Shown: piece after piece, positions 1 through 8,195 of the stretch
How the letters are laid out: every line of letters starts with the position of its first letter
Numbering within the stretch: the stretch's first letter is position 1
Assembly: GCA_963747315.1 (NCBI GenBank)
Contig: CAVVEQ010000006.1
Coordinates: 372,001 to 436,000 of the forward strand
DNA length: 64,000 bases
DNA from: CAVVEQ01 sp963747315
GTDB lineage: Bacteria; Chloroflexota; Anaerolineae; Anaerolineales; Anaerolineaceae
Reading direction: 5' to 3'
Program-made: the position numbers and the translations under genes
Notes under the pieces: generated by a model
The model's database searches: none
The model's input: only the letters and a program-made list of their open reading frames with translations
Told to the model about the DNA's origin: nothing

Positions 1-634
1 GAGTAAATGCGACGTAGGGTGTCGGTGTGTATGTGGATTCCAGGAGCATCCACAACGGGGTTTGGGCAGGGTTGGTAGGGGTTGGAGCCTGGTACTCAAC
101 CGACGTGGGACGTGGTGTATCTGTGGCAGGCATCAGGGAGGCAGTGGCTGTCGCACCCATGATCCGGAAGCCGGTCGGGGAGGCTACCCGGTTCCTTGGC
201 CAGAAGATCAGCGTCCCCGCCATCACCAGCAGGGCAAAGAGTGAAGCTGCGGCAAGGATGATCCGGTTGGTCGAAGTAGCTGCCTTCTTTTTCGCTGGCG
301 CGACCTTCGCACTGGTCATCTCCCGGCGGAGCTCTCTCTCCCAATCCCGGCGATCCTTCATTTGCACAGGCGGGATGCGCGTATCCCCCTGCAGCTCCCC
401 CATCAACACCAACCCCCGGCGAATGGTGGCGTTATTTGGATCCAGTCGCAACGCTTCCTTGAGCGCTGCAACCCGTTCACGCTTGGTTTCCGCGAGGGTG
501 CTCATCCACATATAGTATCGGGGGTTGTTGGGCTCCCTGCGGATCAATTCTGCCAGCATTTCCCGGGCGCGATTTTCCTCGCCTTTTTCGATAGCTGCCA
601 GTACAGGCTGTAAGGGATCTGTTTCAACTGCCAT
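1..634 (-). CDS. TPR-like single-pass membrane protein (3' end outside window)
   Basis: The frame is open from an ATG at 634 to the left edge, so the C-terminus is missing. The first ~80 residues form helical TPR-like repeats (ALKEALRLDPNN is the typical end of a TPR helix pair). A basic stretch (AKKKAA) leads into one hydrophobic segment (IILAAASLFALLVMAG), followed by a Pro/Thr-rich tail (TPTPYV) that should lie outside the cell. There is no signal peptide, so it is probably anchored with the TPR part in the cytoplasm. The function is unknown; TPR parts usually bind other proteins. It is divergent from the regulator at 867. No Shine-Dalgarno sequence precedes the ATG; a -10 box lies 7 nt upstream. 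Existence is well supported, the role is not. Confidence 0.75.
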   Translation of the reverse strand, partial: MAVETDPLQPVLAAIEKGEENRAREMLAELIRREPNNPRYYMWMSTLAETKRERVAALKEALRLDPNNATIRRGLVLMGELQGDTRIPPVQMKDRRDWERELRREMTSAKVAPAKKKAATSTNRIILAAASLFALLVMAGTLIFWPRNRVASPTGFRIMGATATASLMPATDTPRPTSVEYQAPTPTNPAQTPLWMLLESTYTPTPYVAFT

Positions 635-641
635 AGAAAAG

Positions 642-670
642 AGTTTAGCACAGCACATTTTAGAGGGCAA
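642..670 (-). promoter_or_regulatory. Promoter of the TPR-like membrane protein gene
   Basis: On the minus strand TTGCCC (665-670) and TAAACT (642-647) are separated by 17 bp. The -10 box ends 7 nt before the ATG at 634, so transcription would start at or next to the start codon. Confidence 0.5.
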
Positions 671-701
671 GTGTGGGTTGAATAAATGTTAATGATTGAA
701 T

Positions 702-729
702 TTGGATTATTTAAGATTTAAGATATAAT
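702..729 (+). promoter_or_regulatory. Promoter of the OmpR-type regulator
   Basis: TTGGAT (702-707), a 16-bp spacer and a perfect TATAAT (724-729) lie in an AT-rich stretch. The predicted leader to the ATG at 867 is about 130 nt. Confidence 0.45.
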
Positions 730-866
730 CAGGATTCTATAAACAGGCAAGCAAGCCGCTTCCCCTGTCCCAGCACCGATACCCCGGGGGATATTTACTG
801 GTTAGATTACACACAAGCAAAGTCATCCCATAAAAAGGGGTAATCGCTGCTCAATCGGCAGGCAAG

Positions 867-1544
867 ATGAAAACCAGGATCTATCTTATCGAAGGAAAAC
901 GCAACGACCGGCCATCCTTTTTTAATGGGCTGATCAAGAAGGGTTACCTGGTGGAGAGCTATCCCAACGGGAACGCAGCCTTACAGCGCCTGGTGGAAGA
1001 ACAGCCCCATATCACTATTGTAGATGGAGCCTCCATGCGAACAAGCGGAAAGCGCATTTGCATGGCCATCCGCGAATCCTATCCTCTTCTCCCCATCATG
1101 CTGATCCTGGATGATGAATACCTTCCCCAGGGAAAGGTGCCTGCGGATGTCGTCCTTGTTCTGCCCTTTACTGTTCAAAAGCTGGTGAACAGGATGCGTC
1201 CGTTCATCCCCGTACCTCAAAAGGACTCCATCCTCGTGGGGGATATCGAACTGGATGCCAAGCACCGCATGGTCTATTGCGAAGGGCGCCAGGGCAGGCT
1301 CACTCCCCACCTTGTGCTTTTACTCAAGGCATTCCTGGAAAAGCCTGGCGAGGTCATCGGAAGGGAAGAGCTCTTCAGCAAAGTTTGGGAAACCAGTTAC
1401 ACAGGTGATACCCGCACGCTGGATGTGCATGTTTCCTGGCTGCGCAAGATCCTGGAAGCCGACCCGCGGCACCCCAAATACCTGATAACCATACGCAATA
1501 AAGGATACCGGCTCGATACTGGCGATCCCAACGAGATTCGGTAA
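867..1544 (+). CDS. OmpR/PhoB-type response regulator with degenerate receiver domain
   Basis: A 225-residue DNA-binding regulator. Residues ~1-115 form a receiver fold in which Asp53 (IVDG) aligns with the phospho-acceptor, but the acidic pair at the end of strand 1 is reduced to one Glu (LIEGKR) and the Lys before Pro-Phe is Leu (VLVLPF). Residues ~125-220 are a winged-helix trans_reg_C domain: the LTPHLVLLLKAF and GEVIGREELFSKVW blocks, the DVHVSWLRKIL recognition helix and the NKGYRL wing are all present. It probably binds DNA as a dimer, but with the changed pocket normal phosphorylation switching is doubtful. No histidine kinase gene is adjacent. It is divergent from the gene at 634, with its own promoter at 702-729. 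Confidence 0.85.
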   Translation: MKTRIYLIEGKRNDRPSFFNGLIKKGYLVESYPNGNAALQRLVEEQPHITIVDGASMRTSGKRICMAIRESYPLLPIMLILDDEYLPQGKVPADVVLVLPFTVQKLVNRMRPFIPVPQKDSILVGDIELDAKHRMVYCEGRQGRLTPHLVLLLKAFLEKPGEVIGREELFSKVWETSYTGDTRTLDVHVSWLRKILEADPRHPKYLITIRNKGYRLDTGDPNEIR

Positions 1545-1633
1545 TATTTCCTTACCGCTTTTTTCCAATAATTTCTTAATATATTCTTAGTTTTTTGATC
1601 AACATCTTGATAGGATAAAAACTACCAACATGT

Positions 1634-1668
1634 ATTATCATTGCTGATAATCTCCAGAAGTGCTGGAG
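1634..1668 (+). other. Two back-to-back hairpins in the leader of the SH3b lipoprotein gene
   Basis: ATTATCA/TGATAAT (1634-1651, 4-nt loop) is followed at once by CTCCAG/CTGGAG (1652-1668, 5-nt loop), 12-15 nt before the Shine-Dalgarno sequence of the gene at 1690. No T-run follows, so a terminator for the gene ending at 1544 is unlikely. A role in mRNA stability or translation is possible. Confidence 0.35.
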
Positions 1669-1689
1669 ATTAAAATTAAAGGAGATCTG

Positions 1690-3117
1690 ATGAAAATATT
1701 CAACAAAATTGTGTCGAACGGAGTTCTAATTCTGGCAGCCATGCTTTTACTTGTCGCCTGCGCACAACCAACTCCCGCCCCCACCCCGGTGGAAAGCACC
1801 AACACACCGGAACCAATTCCAACTGTTGCCTCCTCTACCCCCACCCCCACACTTGCCCCCATTGACGTGCCTGAAGTCTATTCCGGAGCACCTGTGGCAG
1901 TCCTGCCTGCTCCAGCTGCCGGACAGCCAACCGCCACGGCGAATTCCAACACCTGGATCTACTCCGGCCCGGGAACGAATTACGTGGTTTATGCTGCAAT
2001 GAACGGGGGAACCCAGGCTCTTGTTGTTGGCGTGGATTCCACCAAACAATGGTTCGTCATCAGCGTCCCGGTCGCCCCCAACGGGATCGGCTGGGTAGCT
2101 GGTTCTGCGGTGACTGTCACTAACGCGGGCGAGCTGCCGGTATATACAGCACCTCCTCCCCCCCCTTCTGTTGCCTTGGTGCCTCCTGGTCCAAATGATC
2201 CTCAGGCGACTGCGCTGATCGAGTCCATGGTTCGATCCGGTCCAGGGAATACCTACCCTGCATTCGGTTTTGCCCAAGCAGGCCAAACGGCTCTGGTACT
2301 TGGCAGGAGTGAAGATGGTCTTTGGTGGATGATACGGATTGATCCTGCCAAGGTTGGTGCTGGAAATGGATGGATCGAAGCGGCATTTGTCAGCACATCC
2401 AATACCGATTCCGTTCCGGTTGTGCAAGTAACGGGCAGCGAGACTCTCCCCCCCTCGATGGTTGTTCCTCCCGCTCCTGTACCTGGTGCGCCGTTGATCA
2501 CAACCACAGATTATGTCAATTTGCGGTCGGGTCCGGGAACTAATTATCCTGTGATTGGTAACGCAGCGCCGGGAGCTTCCACCACGCCGACTGGGATCAG
2601 CGCGGATGGCGGATGGTTCCAGTTTGCAGTTCCGACCTCATTTTTCCCGGCAGGTTTCCTGTGGGTGTCTTCCAGTTTTGTGGTGGCGATCAATACTGCC
2701 AATCTTCCCGTTGTTAATGCTCCGCCACCTCCACCTGCCCCCACCACCCCACCCAGCTCATCGACCACCACGGCGGATTGCGCACTCGTTTCACAAACCC
2801 CTGCGGATGGTGGTTCCTATGCCGCTGGCACAGCTTTTTCTGTGACATGGGTATTGAAAAATACAGGCCAAAATCCATGGATGATGGGGGAAGCGGATAT
2901 TGCTTTCCAGGGGGCGATCAATAATGTCCGCCTCAGCCAGGGGTACGATGTCTTTGATGTCCCCCAGACAGTCAACCCCGGGCAGACCCTCACCATCACC
3001 GGGAACGGGTTAGCCCCCACAAGCTCCGGTTCCTACGGGGAACTCTGGGCGATTATCCAGAACCTCCCGGATCAACCAGTGAATTGCCCATTCTGGTTCA
3101 CGATGATTGTTCCTTAG
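1690..3117 (+). CDS. Lipoprotein with three SH3b domains and an NBR1-type Ig-like domain
   Basis: About 475 residues. The start is the ATG at 1690, after AAAGGAG; an in-frame start at 1660 would place ten residues before the signal peptide. The signal ends in a lipobox (LLVAC), so the protein is lipid-anchored outside the membrane. A Pro/Thr linker is followed by three bacterial SH3 repeats, each with the SGPGTNY-type motif (around residues 85-145, 175-235 and 270-330), a second Pro-rich linker, and a C-terminal ~105-residue NBR1-like Ig fold (WVLKNTGQNPW). SH3b domains often bind cell-wall peptides; the NBR1-like domain is usually an interaction module. No catalytic domain is seen. A surface-adhesion or wall-sensing role is inference. 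A terminator follows at 3138. Confidence 0.85.
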   Translation: MKIFNKIVSNGVLILAAMLLLVACAQPTPAPTPVESTNTPEPIPTVASSTPTPTLAPIDVPEVYSGAPVAVLPAPAAGQPTATANSNTWIYSGPGTNYVVYAAMNGGTQALVVGVDSTKQWFVISVPVAPNGIGWVAGSAVTVTNAGELPVYTAPPPPPSVALVPPGPNDPQATALIESMVRSGPGNTYPAFGFAQAGQTALVLGRSEDGLWWMIRIDPAKVGAGNGWIEAAFVSTSNTDSVPVVQVTGSETLPPSMVVPPAPVPGAPLITTTDYVNLRSGPGTNYPVIGNAAPGASTTPTGISADGGWFQFAVPTSFFPAGFLWVSSSFVVAINTANLPVVNAPPPPPAPTTPPSSSTTTADCALVSQTPADGGSYAAGTAFSVTWVLKNTGQNPWMMGEADIAFQGAINNVRLSQGYDVFDVPQTVNPGQTLTITGNGLAPTSSGSYGELWAIIQNLPDQPVNCPFWFTMIVP

Positions 3118-3137
3118 AACAATAGATAAAAAAAGGA

Positions 3138-3165
3138 GAGCGGCAGATATCCTGCCGCTCTTTTT
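3138..3165 (+). terminator. Rho-independent terminator, probably bidirectional
   Basis: A 9-bp stem (3138-3146 with 3152-3160) with a 5-nt loop is followed by T5. An A-run at 3128-3134 gives a U-run in the other direction, so it can also end the decarboxylase operon ending at 3186. Confidence 0.85.
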
Positions 3166-3185
3166 AATTAACTATTCAAAGAGTT

Positions 3186-4311
3186 TTATTGGAAAATCGC
3201 GACAAGGGTGATAAGCAGTCCGCCTGCCAGTACGGATCCCAAGCTGCCCGGCAGTGTTGGAGCCCATGGCATGCATCAGGATAAAGTTGTCGTAATCCTC
3301 TTCCTGAGCCATCTTTGCGGAAATACGGGCAGCCATCGGGAACGCGCTGATGCCGCACGCCCCGATCAAGGGATTGATCTTGAAACCCGACAGCACGCAC
3401 ATCAGTTTGCCAAAAAGGGTGCCCGCCACTGTATCCAAAACAAACGCTAACAGTCCCAGTCCCAGGATCGCTAATGTGGTCGTATTGAGGAACTTTGCAG
3501 CAACCATCGTTGCGCCAATGGATAACCCAAGGAAAAGGGTGGTGATATTGATGATTTCGTTCTGGGCAGCCTTGTTCAACCGGTCCACAACACCGCTTTC
3601 CTTGAGCAGGTTACCCAGCATCAGGGTGGCAATCAACGGTGCAGCGGAAGGAGCGATCAGGCTGATCACAACTGTGACCACGATGGGGAACATCATAACG
3701 ACTTTTTTAGAGACGGGAAATGGAGAATACTCCATCCGCACAAGCCGTTCCTTTTTGGTTGTCAATGCCCTCATGATCGGCGGCTGAATGATGGGGATCA
3801 GGCTCATATAGGAGTACGCCGCCACGGCGATCGCAGCCATAAGATCCGGTGCCAACTTGGATGAAACAAAAATGGCTGTTGGTCCGTCGATAGCGCCAAT
3901 GGAACCGATGGCTGCAGCCTCATTGAGAGGCAGGCCGATAAGCACAGCCAGGATCAGTACCCCATAGATGCCAAACTGGCCTGCAGCACCAAGAAGCACC
4001 ATTTTTGGTTGGGCAATGAGTGGGCGAAAATCGATCATGGCACCAACACCTACAAAAATAAGCAGTGGGAAGATCTCTGTTTCGATCCCTGCTTTGTAGA
4101 GGTAGTAAAACAGGCTGCCTTCGTTATAAGCAGACATGCCCAGGTTGGCCAGGATGCAGCCAAACCCGATAGGCAGAAGCAGCACCGGCTCAAATTCCTT
4201 GGCGATCGCGAGATAGATCAGGACGCAACCCACTGCGATCATTAAGACGCTGCCGGCCATCTGTAGCGGGTTGATGGCAGTAACCCAATTGTATAGGCTG
4301 GAAAGATCCAT
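3186..4311 (-). CDS. oadB: Na+-translocating decarboxylase beta subunit (frameshift near the end)
   Basis: The membrane subunit that couples decarboxylation of carboxybiotin to outward Na+ pumping. It is very hydrophobic, with many membrane helices and family motifs such as GAIDGPTAIF and HAMGSNTAGQ. As read, the frame runs on to 3172 with an unrelated polar tail after NTAGQLG. Removing one base from the CCC at 3238-3240 restores the usual end (GSVLAGGLLITL, then a stop at 3186) and a 374-residue protein, the normal family length. The indel is therefore most likely a sequence error. It is the last gene of the operon, after the biotin carrier at 4321. Oxaloacetate, methylmalonyl-CoA and glutaconyl-CoA decarboxylases share this subunit. 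Confidence 0.9.
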
Positions 4312-4320
4312 GGATTATCC

Positions 4321-4746
4321 TCAGTCCGCGAATTCCACCAAAGCTGCGCCGTGCGGCACATGATCGCCCGCGGAAACGAGAACCGCAGCGATCTTTCCAG
4401 CCCGGGTGGCTTTGATCGAGTTTTTCATTTTCATGGCTTCAATGACCAGCAATTCCTGGCCGGGGTTGACGGAATCGCCAACCTTTGCTTTCACCGAATC
4501 GATCACACCGGGCAGTGGGGCAATAACCACTTTCGCGCTGCTGGTTGCCACCGGCACTTTCACCGGTGCGGCCGCAGCCCTGGGGGCAGAGACTGCTTCT
4601 GGCGTTGCCGCAACTTCAACCACCGCCTGCTCCTCCGGCCAGACTTCGAATTTCAGCCCATCGATCTCGGCGATCACCGGTCTAGCGTTAGTATCCCCTA
4701 CTTCAACATCAAACGATTGGTCTGCAATTTTTACCTGGATTTTCAT
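4321..4746 (-). CDS. Biotin carrier subunit of the Na+-pumping decarboxylase
   Basis: A 141-residue biotinyl protein. The first ~45 residues resemble the N-terminal part of decarboxylase/carboxylase carriers, then comes an Ala/Pro-rich flexible linker, and residues ~70-140 are a biotin/lipoyl domain with the biotinylation site EAMKMKN. It moves the carboxyl group from the carboxyltransferase (5115-6665) to the beta subunit. It overlaps the gamma-like subunit gene by 4 bp (ATGA), so the two are translationally coupled. The Lys of MKM is the expected biotin site. Confidence is high because the motif and neighbours agree. Confidence 0.92.
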   Translation of the reverse strand: MKIQVKIADQSFDVEVGDTNARPVIAEIDGLKFEVWPEEQAVVEVAATPEAVSAPRAAAAPVKVPVATSSAKVVIAPLPGVIDSVKAKVGDSVNPGQELLVIEAMKMKNSIKATRAGKIAAVLVSAGDHVPHGAALVEFAD

Positions 4747-5105
4747 CGCCCACTCCCTCGTGGTTTTCTATTAAATGATTGTGTGCTCTGGCTGATTTCC
4801 AAAGCCCTGGTCGTTGCCTGCCAGGAGCTACCAGCGGATAGCGGCGCCCCCCCGGTTGGCATGGAGAATATTCCCTGGCGCAGGCTTATGGCTACTGCAA
4901 CCGCAGCAGCTGCAGCCTTTTCCTTCAGACCGGATTCTTCCCCTTTGGAATCTTCGGATCCTGCCTGTACAGCCTCGCTTACCCCGGTTTTGTCAGGCCA
5001 AATGCGTACCATCAGCGCCATTACACCCCAGAGGATAAGAATGCCGATGAATACGATCCCCATGCCAACAACGGTCATGGTCAACGCGATCTGCAAATTG
5101 CTCAT
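4743..5105 (-). CDS. OadG-type small membrane subunit of the Na+-pumping decarboxylase
   Basis: 120 residues. A single N-terminal membrane helix (LTMTVVGMGIVFIGILILWG) matches the OadG/MmdD family, followed by a polar, Ala-rich cytoplasmic tail. In known pumps this subunit holds the carboxyltransferase and beta subunits together. It lies 9 bp after the carboxyltransferase gene and overlaps the biotin carrier gene by 4 bp. The tail is poorly conserved in the family, so the call rests on the helix, the length and the position in the operon. Confidence 0.85.
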   Translation of the reverse strand: MSNLQIALTMTVVGMGIVFIGILILWGVMALMVRIWPDKTGVSEAVQAGSEDSKGEESGLKEKAAAAAVAVAISLRQGIFSMPTGGAPLSAGSSWQATTRALEISQSTQSFNRKPRGSGR

Positions 5106-5114
5106 GACCGCCTC

Positions 5115-6665
5115 CTAGAAGGGATTATTGCCATGCTTGCGGGGCAAGCTGGGAGTGAATTTATCACGCAGGGCTGCCAGGGCAGCGATCACGCGCGGCC
5201 TGGTTTCCTTGGGCTCGATCACATCGTCGATATACCCGGCCGAGGCGGAAACATACGGATTCAGGAACTGGTCGCGGAATTCCTTTACCTTCTCCGCCCG
5301 TTTTGCGGCAGGGTCAGCGGCGGCATCAATCTCCTTGCGGTAGAGGATGTTCGCTGCTCCTTCCGGACCCATCACGGCGATCTCCGCTGAAGGCCAGGCA
5401 AAGGCCACGTCCGCGCCCAGCGGTTTGCTGCTCATCACGATATACGCGCCGCCATACGCTTTGCGGGTGACAATGCTGATCTTCGGTACGCTCGCTTCAG
5501 TGTAGGCAAAAAGGACTTTGGCACCATGGCGGATGATCCCGCGATGTTCCTGGCCCACCCCGGGTAAAAATCCGGGTGAATCGGTGAAGGTGACCAGGGG
5601 AATGTTGTAACAATCGCAGAAGCGCACAAAGCGGCAGATCTTGTCGGTGGCGTCGATATCGATCACCCCGGCCATCACCGAAGGTTCCTGGCCGATGATA
5701 CCCACGCTCTGCCCGCCCATGCGGGCCAGTCCGACAACTACGTTCTGGGCGAATCCGGTCTGAAGCTCGAGGAATGAATCCTTATCAACGATATGGGAAA
5801 TCACCTCGTGCATGCTGTAGGCCATGCCGGGGTCAATCGGAACGATCTTATTGAGCGCGGCATCCATGCGCCTCGCTGAGTCCTTGGTCTCGACCACTGG
5901 TGCGTTATCCACGTTATTGGAAGGCAGGTAGGAAAGTACCCTGCGAACGAGCTTGAGCGCATCCTCGTCCTTCTTGGCGGTCAGGTGCGCCGTGCCGCTG
6001 GTTGACAGGTGAACATCCGCGCCGCCCAGCGATTCGGAATCCACGATCTCGCCGGTGACAGATTTGATCACCTCCGGGCCGGTGAGGAACATGTAGGATT
6101 GTTTTTCGACCATGATGATCACGTCGGTGAGCGCCGGGGAATAGGATGCGCCACCAGCGCAGGGTCCCATAATGACGCTGATCTGCGGGACGATCCCTGA
6201 GTACATTGCGTTCCTGCGGAAGATCTCGGCATACCCTGCAAGGGAGTAGATGCCTTCCTGGATTCGCGCGCCGCCGGAATCGATGAGTCCCACGATGGGA
6301 GTGCCATTGCGCACTGCCAGGTCCATCACCCGGCAGATTTTGTGGCTGGTCATTTCGCCCAGTGCACCACCGCCAATGGTGAAATCCTGCGCGTATGCGT
6401 AGACTGTGCGCCCGTCGATCAGACCGAAACCTGTAACCACACCGTCGGAAAAGTTCCGCTCGTCGCCTCCAGCCAGGTCTGCTCGCTGGGTGACAAACGG
6501 CTCCAGTTCCTGGAAGGTACCGGGGTCGAGCAGTATCTCCAGGCGTTCGCGGGCGGTCAGTTTGCCCTTGGCGTGCTGCTTGGCAATACGATCCTCTCCA
6601 CCGGCAAGTTTAAGTTTGGCGCGCTTTTCGCGCAATTCGAGAATTCGGGGATCTTCTTCAGGCAT
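5115..6665 (-). CDS. mmdA: Acyl-CoA carboxyltransferase (methylmalonyl-CoA decarboxylase alpha type)
   Basis: A 516-residue protein of the acyl-CoA carboxylase beta-chain family with both crotonase-like halves. It carries the glycine motifs that form the oxyanion holes (DSGGARIQEG in the first half, DSPGFLPGVGQE in the second) and the CoA-binding GPCAGGASYSPA block. It moves CO2 from an acyl-CoA to biotin. Because a biotin carrier, an OadG-like protein and OadB follow in the same operon, it is best read as the decarboxylase alpha subunit (methylmalonyl-CoA, possibly glutaconyl-CoA) rather than a propionyl-CoA carboxylase. No oxaloacetate-type alpha chain is present. Start at 6665 with upstream AGAGGAAT. 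This is the first gene of a four-gene operon. Confidence 0.92.
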   Translation of the reverse strand: MPEEDPRILELREKRAKLKLAGGEDRIAKQHAKGKLTARERLEILLDPGTFQELEPFVTQRADLAGGDERNFSDGVVTGFGLIDGRTVYAYAQDFTIGGGALGEMTSHKICRVMDLAVRNGTPIVGLIDSGGARIQEGIYSLAGYAEIFRRNAMYSGIVPQISVIMGPCAGGASYSPALTDVIIMVEKQSYMFLTGPEVIKSVTGEIVDSESLGGADVHLSTSGTAHLTAKKDEDALKLVRRVLSYLPSNNVDNAPVVETKDSARRMDAALNKIVPIDPGMAYSMHEVISHIVDKDSFLELQTGFAQNVVVGLARMGGQSVGIIGQEPSVMAGVIDIDATDKICRFVRFCDCYNIPLVTFTDSPGFLPGVGQEHRGIIRHGAKVLFAYTEASVPKISIVTRKAYGGAYIVMSSKPLGADVAFAWPSAEIAVMGPEGAANILYRKEIDAAADPAAKRAEKVKEFRDQFLNPYVSASAGYIDDVIEPKETRPRVIAALAALRDKFTPSLPRKHGNNPF

Positions 6666-6823
6666 TTTTATTCCTCTATAGATTTGAGATGGTGATACTC
6701 AAACAGGAAATGCAGAATCGTACAAATGTATGACATTTCCCCGCATCATTGTACGCCTTTGCGGGTTATATTAAGATTGAATTAAACAACCTCTTTTGAA
6801 TGATATTCATCCTGTATTTGTGA

Positions 6824-6858
6824 TCACCCTCTTTCCAGGTTTTCGAGAAAGAGGGTGA
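6824..6858. other. Long intergenic hairpin without U-run
   Basis: A perfect 12-bp inverted repeat (6824-6835 and 6847-6858) with an 11-nt loop. It lies just downstream of the BNR gene (minus strand) and upstream of the decarboxylase operon. Neither side has a clear T-run, so it may be a weak terminator or an RNA-stabilising stem. The rest of 6666-6906 holds only the operon's upstream region. Confidence 0.4.
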
Positions 6859-6906
6859 AAATTACACTCGGAAGGATTAATACAACCGGTACTACATGAA
6901 ACCGGT

Positions 6907-8149
6907 TTAAGGATTGATGACCGTTTTGAGAATAGACCAATTGACCGCAGCGTTCTTGGTCTGCACCAGCGCTTTCTCGGAATCCTTCTCCGCCACGATC
7001 CAGCCGTTGGTCAAATCCACGAATTCCGGCTGCCCGCTCCATTTAACGGGAATATCAGTTACCCAACTATTACCTGAATCTGTGGTTTGAAAGATATTTC
7101 CACCCACGTAATAGCCATTGTTTTTATCGATCATCTGCAGTTCGCCCCCCGCCGCCGGCAGCGGGCTGGATCGCCAGCTCGCGCCCGCATCACTGGTACG
7201 GTATAGCCAGCTTTTCTTCAGGTCTCCCGCACCCATCAGGCAGGTGACCACCATGCTGCCCTGCTGGGCATCCAGAAAGGCCAGGTTATAGGAGCCGCAG
7301 GAGTAATTCTGGTTGGTAAAGAGATCCGGCTGTGAATCCGGCGCGGGAAGGGTTTGCTCCGCCCAGGAGTAACCGCCATTCGTTGTGCCATAAAGCGTCA
7401 GCCCGGGCGCCACCCCGCCGTTCTCGTAGGTGATCCAGCCCTTCTGCGCGTCTGCGAAGGTCATGCCTGTCTTCCAAAGACCCATGCTTGGGAATGCGCC
7501 TGTTGCATCGCTGTTTATGGGATCTACCTGCGAAAACCAGCTCGCGCCGCCATCGGCGGTGCCGTAAACGTAAATATAATCGTGGCTCATGCCAGCCCCG
7601 CCGTGCACCAGCAGCCAGCCGTGCTGGTCATCCGGAAAGCTGAAGTACCCCGGGCTGAAGAATTCCATGTTTCCCGGGGGCACAATGGGCTGGCTGGCGG
7701 TCCAATCCTCCCCAGCGTTGGTCGTCTTCCAGATCGTCACTCCCGCCGGCGGGGATTGCAGGACGTTACTGCTGTAGATCACCCAGGCGGTATCCGCGCC
7801 TTTGAAAAAGAGCGGTCGCCACCTTGCCGCCAGCAGCATCCATCCCCTCGGGTGGGGTGACGTCCTTCCATTTCGTGCCGCCATCGGCGGTGAGCAGGAT
7901 ATGGTCGTTCGGGTCGGTCGCGGCGGTGCCGATCGCCCAGCCCCGGTTCAGATCAGCCATCTGAATGGTGGTGATGGTCACTTCGGTACCCGCAGGCAGG
8001 TGCTGGATCGGGTTGACCGGTGGGGCGGCAGTCTCGGTGGGCGGAAGGGTGGGTGTATTCTCCGGGGAGGTCAGTGTGGGAATACTACGGAATCCAGTCG
8101 TTGTGTTCAGGCACCGAGTGTCGGAATGGATGGCTCTCCCACAGTGCAA
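6907..8149 (-). CDS. BNR/Ycf48-like beta-propeller protein, frameshifted, N-terminus uncertain
   Basis: Repeated blocks of the 'TTNAGEDW / TADGGASW / TSDAGASW / TTDSGNSW' type, each followed by a hydrophobic strand and a Trp-Gly motif, show a BNR-type propeller related to the Ycf48/photosystem-stability family and to sialidase repeats. Two frames must be joined: removing one A from the A5 run at 7805-7809 links the upstream part (GGKVATAL) to FKGADTAWVI. The upstream part begins with a Thr/Pro-rich linker, and no good start or signal peptide is visible; the leftmost possible start is a TTG at 8149. Another frame close by encodes a lipobox-like FCAC, so the gene may be an N-terminally damaged lipoprotein. 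A binding or scaffolding role outside the cell is inferred. Confidence 0.65.
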
Positions 8150-8195
8150 GCGCAGAAAAAGCGCGAATGAATGACAGAGAGAAAATTATTTTGGA

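Noticed and set aside
6824..6858. Strong terminator
   Set aside because: The stem is good but no U-run follows on either strand.
6907..8149. Photosystem II assembly factor (Ycf48) function
   Set aside because: Only the propeller repeat is shared; the organism shows no photosynthesis genes.
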